A stretch of DNA of 10,396 nt from an uncultured Collinsella sp. (GTDB lineage Bacteria > Actinomycetota > Coriobacteriia > Coriobacteriales > Coriobacteriaceae), in contig CABMPS010000055.1 in the NCBI GenBank assembly GCA_902388545.1, forward strand, positions 1 to 10,396, given 5' to 3'. Below, one piece after another: positions 6,880 through 10,396 of the stretch. Both the position numbers and the translations under genes were made by a program. The notes under the pieces are model-generated. The model was not told where the DNA came from, searched no databases, and was given only the letters and a program-made list of their open reading frames with translations. Positions within the stretch are counted from its first letter, which is position 1. Each line of letters opens with the position of its first letter.

Positions 6880-8124
6880 TTACTCGTGATCTTGGTAAAT
6901 CTCACGCGGAGCAAGCTCAGAATGTTTGCGTTTTAAGGTCTTAGGGGCCTTGTACGTGTTGCTCTCGAAGTCGATGTACTCGGTCTGCTTGAGCAGACGC
7001 TCAATCATCTCCTCGTGATCAAACAGTTCCCAGGCCTCATGCACGGCATCGAGTTTAGCGTGCGTCTCGGGACGGCGCGGCATAAACAGCGTGCAGCAGT
7101 CGGGAGCGGCCTCAGTCGAGATATCGAACGTACCGATCTCCTCGGCGCGTGCGATGATCTCCTGTTTGTCCGAACCGATGAGAGGACGGAACACGGGAAT
7201 CTTCACGGCTTCGTTGACGGCCATGATGTTCTCAAGCGTTTGGGAGGCAACCTGCCCAAGCGATTCGCCCGTAACGATGGCCCTGGCACCCTCGATGTGT
7301 GCAATGCGCTCGGCAACCGAATACATAATGCGGCGATACATGATCACGCGCAGGTTACTGGGACAGGTGACCGAAATCTCACGCTGGCAGTCGCCAAACG
7401 GCACCACGTACAGGCGGCCGATCTGGACACCCGGCTCAAGCGCACGGATGATATCCTGCACCAAATACTCGCTCGTATCGGGCGTCTGCGGACGACCGGT
7501 GAAATGCACCGGCACGCAGACCGCGCCGCGACGCGCGAGCATCCAAGTCGCCACCGGAGAATCGATACCCGACGACAGCAGCGTCACGACCTTGCCGGCA
7601 GAACCCACCGGAAGGCCGCCAACGCCGCGCTCGGAGCGCGCATACACGTAGACACTACCCTGAACCACCAGAACGTGCACCATCGCGTCGGGGTCGTGCA
7701 TCTGGACCTTTTTATCGGGAAACGCCTCACACAGCACCTCGCCAACCTGTCGATTGATATCGATCGAGGTGAGCTCATAGTCAGTATTGGAGCGCTTGGC
7801 GTGCACCTTAAACGAATCGAAGGAACCAAACTCGCGCAGCGCCTTCACAGCGGCGGCGCAGTACTCCTGCGGGTCGTGATTGGTGTGATACGCCAAAGAC
7901 ACACGGGCAACGCCGGGGACGGTGCGGATGACACGCGCCGCCTCGTCGGCCTGATGCTCGTTAAAGGTCACGAGGATATAACCGGAAATTCGAGACACGG
8001 CGTTCACGGAAAAGGCGGCCAAGGCCGCCTTGATGTTATCCATGAGGATATGCTCAAAATGTGCGCGGTTCTTGCCCTTCAGCCCAACCTCGTGATAGTG
8101 GACTAGGCAGACGCGAGCCGCCAT
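6880..8124 (-). CDS. thiI: tRNA 4-thiouridine synthase / thiamine sulfur carrier enzyme ThiI
   Basis: ThiI adenylates U8 of tRNA and transfers sulfur to make 4-thiouridine; in many bacteria it also feeds sulfur to thiamine thiazole synthesis. The protein is 414 residues: an N-terminal ferredoxin-like part, a THUMP domain (about 60-165, with FKVHAKRSN at 105-113) and a PP-loop ATPase domain (about 175-370). The ATPase motif reads SSGIDSPVA (184-192), where most members have SGGIDSPVA. TGESLGQVASQTLENI (285-300) and FRPLIGSDKQEII (312-324) are typical. Cys343-Cys344 in DCCTLF matches the position of the family's conserved sulfur-transfer cysteine. There is no C-terminal rhodanese domain, as in Bacillus-type ThiI, so sulfur must be delivered by a cysteine desulfurase encoded elsewhere. 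The ATG follows the rpoZ stop without a gap (TAAATG), which points to coupled translation. Confidence 0.96.
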   Translation of the reverse strand: MAARVCLVHYHEVGLKGKNRAHFEHILMDNIKAALAAFSVNAVSRISGYILVTFNEHQADEAARVIRTVPGVARVSLAYHTNHDPQEYCAAAVKALREFGSFDSFKVHAKRSNTDYELTSIDINRQVGEVLCEAFPDKKVQMHDPDAMVHVLVVQGSVYVYARSERGVGGLPVGSAGKVVTLLSSGIDSPVATWMLARRGAVCVPVHFTGRPQTPDTSEYLVQDIIRALEPGVQIGRLYVVPFGDCQREISVTCPSNLRVIMYRRIMYSVAERIAHIEGARAIVTGESLGQVASQTLENIMAVNEAVKIPVFRPLIGSDKQEIIARAEEIGTFDISTEAAPDCCTLFMPRRPETHAKLDAVHEAWELFDHEEMIERLLKQTEYIDFESNTYKAPKTLKRKHSELAPREIYQDHE

Positions 8125-8406
8125 TTAGGCTTCAGCAACCTTGTGGCCGAGCGCCTTCTCGTAACGGGCCTCGTCGTAAGAGATGTCGCCGTCGACAATC
8201 TCGTCCATAGCCATCGAGATGGTATCGGCACCGGAAAGCCCGATGGTGATGTCATCGACATCCTGGACGGCAAGCACGCGGTTGTGCTGGCCACGCAGCA
8301 TGCTATTGATGTCGCAGGCGCGCTTGGAGGCAAGCGAAGCGAGCAGGAAGCGGTTGTGATCGGTCTTCTCCAGAAGATCGTCAATGCAAGGCTTTACAAC
8401 AGACAC
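8125..8406 (-). CDS. rpoZ: DNA-directed RNA polymerase subunit omega
   Basis: Omega helps the beta' subunit fold and join RNA polymerase, and in some bacteria forms part of the ppGpp binding site. The protein is 93 residues. It carries the family pattern IDDLLEKTDHNRFLLASLASKRACDI (8-33), containing the conserved Asn-Arg-Phe and the Ala-Lys-Arg-Ala segment that contacts beta'. It also has an acidic middle and a tail with ISYDEARYEKALGHK. Translation starts at a GTG (8406) with AAAGGA ten bases upstream (8422-8417), inside the end of gmk. Only five bases separate it from the gmk stop. Pairing with gmk is very widely conserved and supports the call for this short protein. Confidence 0.95.
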   Translation of the reverse strand: MSVVKPCIDDLLEKTDHNRFLLASLASKRACDINSMLRGQHNRVLAVQDVDDITIGLSGADTISMAMDEIVDGDISYDEARYEKALGHKVAEA

Positions 8407-8411
8407 GGACC

Positions 8412-8981
8412 TCAGATCCTTTCATGCATATCGAGAACGCGAACGAGCTCATCGGTCGCGCGGTCGAGATCGTCATTCACCACGACGTCGTCGTAGCGGT
8501 CGGCAAGGGCAAGCTCATCGGCGGCGTTTGCCATACGCAGCTCAATCGTCTCGGGCGTCTCGGTACCGCGACCGACTAGACGCTCGCGGAGCACCTCAAG
8601 CGAAGGCGGCTTGATAAAGATCAGCACGGCCTCGGGGAAACGCTCCTTCACCTGCAGGGCGCCCTGGACATCGATCTCCAAAATCAGAGACGAGCCCGAG
8701 GCGAGCTTGGATGTGACCTCGCTCACCAACGTGCCGTAGCAGTTACCGTGGACCTCGGCCCACTCAACAAACTCACCGTTTGCCACGCGGCGGTCGAACT
8801 CCTCGCGCGTCAGAAAAAAGTAGTTGACGCCGTCGACCTCACCTTTGCGTGGTGCTCGCGTGGTAGCCGAAACCGTCAGACCCAGGTTCGAGCGGCGCTC
8901 GCGCACACGAGTGACGAGCGTACCCTTGCCTGCGCCTGACGGTCCAGAAATCACAAAGAGCTTGGAATCCTGAGCGCTCAC
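8412..8981 (-). CDS. gmk: Guanylate kinase
   Basis: This cytosolic enzyme phosphorylates GMP to GDP with ATP, feeding GTP, dGTP and (p)ppGpp synthesis. The protein is 189 residues, within the usual range. The P-loop is GPSGAGKGT (13-21). The GMP-binding region is SATTRAPRKGEVDGVNYFF (38-56) with GNCYGT (79-84). EIDVQGA (102-108) is also a family mark, and RLVGRGTE (134-141) is the lid. The start is a GTG immediately after the mihF stop (TAAGTG) with only a weak Shine-Dalgarno match, so ribosomes probably reinitiate after mihF. Confidence 0.98.
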   Translation of the reverse strand: MSAQDSKLFVISGPSGAGKGTLVTRVRERRSNLGLTVSATTRAPRKGEVDGVNYFFLTREEFDRRVANGEFVEWAEVHGNCYGTLVSEVTSKLASGSSLILEIDVQGALQVKERFPEAVLIFIKPPSLEVLRERLVGRGTETPETIELRMANAADELALADRYDDVVVNDDLDRATDELVRVLDMHERI

Positions 8982-9290
8982 TTATTTGGTCAGCTGCTCG
9001 AGGAGCTGCTCGCGCTGACGGACGCCGAGGCCCTGGACGCGACGAGTAGCGGAGATACCGAGCTCCTCCATGATCTTGGCGGCCTTGGCCTTGCCATAGC
9101 CGGGGAGAGACTCGATGAGGGTGGAAACCTTCATGCGGGAAGCGATGGGGTCATCGGAGTTGAGCACGGACTCGAGGGACTTCTCGCCCTTCTTGATCTG
9201 CTCGCGAAGCTCAGCGCGGGCGTGACGTGCGGCAGCAGCCTTCTCAAGAGCCTGCTTGCGCTGCTCGTCGGTAAGCTGAGGGAGTGCCAT
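8982..9290 (-). CDS. mihF: Actinobacterial integration host factor (mIHF)
   Basis: mIHF is a small DNA-binding, DNA-bending nucleoid protein found in Actinobacteria. It is unrelated to the IhfA/IhfB heterodimer and is known from mycobacteria for phage L5 integration and chromosome organisation. The protein is 102 residues. The start MALPQLTDEQR and the Ala-rich EKAAAARHARAELREQIKKG (16-35) match the family. The H2TH-type core LPGYGKAKAAKIMEELGI (62-79) and the basic ATRRVQGLGVRQR (81-93), which contains DNA-contacting arginines, follow. The ATG at 9290 has GGAGG five bases upstream (9300-9296); an in-frame ATG at 9302 would lie before this site and is rejected. The gene heads the mihF-gmk-rpoZ-thiI operon after pyrF, an arrangement shared in part with mycobacteria. 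Confidence 0.96.
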   Translation of the reverse strand: MALPQLTDEQRKQALEKAAAARHARAELREQIKKGEKSLESVLNSDDPIASRMKVSTLIESLPGYGKAKAAKIMEELGISATRRVQGLGVRQREQLLEQLTK

Positions 9291-9334
9291 TCGTACCTCC
9301 AAATAGTTGGGTTATATCTGATTCAATAATTGGC

Positions 9335-9343
9335 ATTTTAGCA
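9335..9343 (-). promoter_or_regulatory. Extended -10 promoter of mihF operon
   Basis: The minus strand reads TGCTAAAAT, an extended -10 with 5 of 6 matches to TATAAT. Transcription would begin near 9328, giving a leader of about 38 AT-rich bases that ends in the strong ribosome binding site. No clear -35 is present, as is common for extended -10 promoters. The stop codon of the long pyrF frame (9338-9340) falls inside this hexamer. Confidence 0.6.
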
Positions 9344-10234
9344 CGTAGAACGTACAAAATGCCTAATCGCGGCTCCATAGGTTAGACGATACCCGCAAAA
9401 AGTGCAATATACTGCGCCCAAAGTTAAGCCCCTGACCTGCGATTCCACACAAAGGATGGGAAAGTTTACGCAGGCACAGGGGCTATTTTGTGCTAATGAG
9501 ACCCAAAAGTGGTGACTTAGGGGAATCTTTTCGACCAGCTCGGCGACGATGGCGTCAAAGGCGGCAACCGGATCGTCGGCACCGGTGATGGGACGGCCCA
9601 CCACAATGTGGCTTGCGCCACGCTCGATAGCCTGGGAAGGCGTCGCCACGCGGGACTGGTCACCAAGGGCGGCACCCACCGGACGCACACCCGGAGTCAC
9701 GATCAGGGCATCAGAACCCAGCAGCTCACGCATGTCGTGAGCCTCCATCGGTGAGCACACGATGCCATCGATGCCATTGGCCTGAGCAAGCTTTGCCAAG
9801 CGGGCGGCCTCCTCGGCCACGGGAGACTCGACGCCGATCTCGCTCAAGGCATCCTGATTCATGCTCGTGAGCACGGTGATGGCGACGAGCTTGGCGCGGT
9901 CCTCACGCGCCTCCTCGGCCCCCTCGCGGCAGGCAGCGAGCATAGCACCCGAGCCCAGGCCGTGGACCGAAAGCAGGTCGGCACCGGCAAGCGAGGCCGA
10001 GCGGGCAGCGCCGCGCACCTGATGCGGAATGTCATGGAACTTAAGGTCGAGGAAGACCTTAAAGCCAAGGTCCTTAAAGGTCTTGACGATCTGGGGACCC
10101 TCAGCGTAATAGAGCGTCATGCCAACCTTGAGCCAGGCGGCATGGCCCGAAAGCTCGTGGGCGAGCTCGAGCGCGCGCTCACGGTCGCAGTCGAGGGCGA
10201 CGATAACACGGTCGCGGGCATCATTCTCTAGCAT
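9338..10234 (-). CDS. pyrF: Orotidine 5'-phosphate decarboxylase, with an unusual 60-residue C-terminal tail
   Basis: PyrF decarboxylates OMP to UMP, the last step of de novo pyrimidine synthesis. The TIM-barrel core fills residues 1-238. The catalytic Asp-Lys-Asp set lies in FLDLKFHDIP (61-70), with PGVRP (181-185) and the phosphate-binding VVGRPIT (211-217) later. The family normally ends about 20-26 residues after GRPIT, which here is residue 238. The open frame continues for 60 more residues with six cysteines and no recognisable domain, through a strong hairpin and into the mihF promoter. A TAA at 9519-9517 lies one base out of frame just after a run of four C's on the minus strand. The tail is thus probably recently acquired by a one-base change, or reflects a sequence error. 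The ATG at 10234 overlaps the pyrD stop. The core call is secure; the 3' end is not. Confidence 0.93.
   Translation of the reverse strand: MLENDARDRVIVALDCDRERALELAHELSGHAAWLKVGMTLYYAEGPQIVKTFKDLGFKVFLDLKFHDIPHQVRGAARSASLAGADLLSVHGLGSGAMLAACREGAEEAREDRAKLVAITVLTSMNQDALSEIGVESPVAEEAARLAKLAQANGIDGIVCSPMEAHDMRELLGSDALIVTPGVRPVGAALGDQSRVATPSQAIERGASHIVVGRPITGADDPVAAFDAIVAELVEKIPLSHHFWVSLAQNSPCACVNFPILCVESQVRGLTLGAVYCTFCGYRLTYGAAIRHFVRSTC
9427..9484 (-). other. Long imperfect hairpin between the pyrF core and mihF
   Basis: The sequences 9427-9434 and 9477-9484 are perfect 8-base complements (AGCCCCTG/CAGGGGCT). After a small internal loop, 9436-9441 and 9469-9474 add six pairs (CCTGCG/CGCAGG). 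The 27-base interior can form a further short TTCC/GGAA stem. No T run follows on the minus strand (TTAACTTTGGG), while the plus strand has ATTTTG, so it is not a standard terminator of pyrF. It may be a 3'-end stabiliser or processing signal, a dispersed intergenic repeat, or part of a regulatory RNA. Confidence 0.5.
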
Positions 10235-10396
10235 TCGAAAGCACCCACCAGCTCGTTGATGTCCTTTACGCCCTGGGACTCGGCCCAGGCCTCGAGCTCA
10301 TGCGCGATCTTAAGCGAAGCGCACGGATCGACGAAGTTGGCCATGCCGACCGACACGCAGGTGGCGCCGGCCAGGATAAACTCAGCCGCATCCTCG
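10228..10396 (-). CDS. pyrD: Dihydroorotate dehydrogenase, C-terminal part (gene enters from the right edge)
   Basis: The last 55 residues of a protein are present. AAEFILAGATCVSVGMANFVDP matches the end of the TIM barrel in class 1 dihydroorotate dehydrogenases. There an AGA(S/T)xVxVGTANF pattern contributes to FMN phosphate binding, and it is followed by the usual closing helices with a NELVGAFE-like end. The enzyme oxidises dihydroorotate to orotate, two steps before PyrF. The stop codon lies inside the start of pyrF (ATGCTAG), a seven-base overlap that implies one mRNA and coupled translation. Subtype 1B, the NAD-dependent form that needs PyrK, is likely from the order but cannot be proved from this fragment. 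Confidence 0.85.
   Translation of the reverse strand, partial: EDAAEFILAGATCVSVGMANFVDPCASLKIAHELEAWAESQGVKDINELVGAFEC

Noticed and set aside
7015..8106. Plus-strand open frame of 363 codons opposite thiI
   Set aside because: It is a codon-bias shadow of thiI on GC-rich DNA. The product is rich in His/Arg/Asp without recognisable motifs.
9310..9335. IHF-consensus-like site in the mihF leader for self-regulation
   Set aside because: It has mismatches to the E. coli IHF consensus, and mIHF is unrelated to that protein, so the consensus does not apply.
9406..9421. Near-palindrome around GCAGTATATTGC upstream of mihF as operator or promoter
   Set aside because: The symmetry is imperfect, no -35 partner is at the right distance for its TATATT, and the extended -10 at 9335-9343 explains mihF transcription better.

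Overview
The window looks like chromosomal core sequence from a Gram-positive, fairly GC-rich actinobacterium. The best fit is the class Coriobacteriia, possibly Collinsella-like, but this is inferred from gene content and was not tested by a search. The main clue is mihF, an integration-host-factor gene restricted to Actinobacteria, lying next to pyrF, gmk and rpoZ. The neighbour order comEA-comEC-holA-rpsT-lepA is also common in Gram-positive bacteria. Every gene I can support lies on the minus strand, so transcription runs from high to low coordinates. Most gaps are a few bases or overlaps.

Right-hand block (10396 to 6880). The end of pyrD overlaps pyrF by seven bases, giving the last steps of UMP synthesis. 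After pyrF comes a stretch with a long imperfect hairpin and a good extended -10 promoter, then mihF-gmk-rpoZ-thiI. In that group each stop codon abuts, or lies five bases from, the next start. The operon links a nucleoid protein, GMP kinase, the omega subunit of RNA polymerase and a tRNA 4-thiouridine/thiamine sulfur enzyme. It ends at a clear hairpin terminator at 6837-6869. The pyrF reading frame runs about 60 residues past the expected end of the enzyme, and one base decides this.

Middle block (6876 to 2615). A 213-base gap holds the thiI terminator and an inverted repeat. Then come comEA and comEC, coupled by an ATGA overlap, which encode the DNA receptor and channel for natural transformation. 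holA, the delta subunit of the polymerase III clamp loader, follows from its own probable promoter.

Left-hand block (2614 to 1). rpsT (ribosomal protein bS20) has its own promoter, a terminator-like hairpin in its leader, and a textbook terminator after it. lepA (elongation factor 4) starts only 25 bases beyond that terminator and may be leaderless. A dihydrouridine synthase gene begins four bases after lepA and runs off the window.

I found no mobile element, CRISPR array, tRNA, rRNA or unknown multi-gene system. The points worth a second look are regulatory and structural: the pyrF tail and hairpin, the rpsT leader, the lepA start and the comEA upstream repeat. No stretch over 300 bases lacks a gene.
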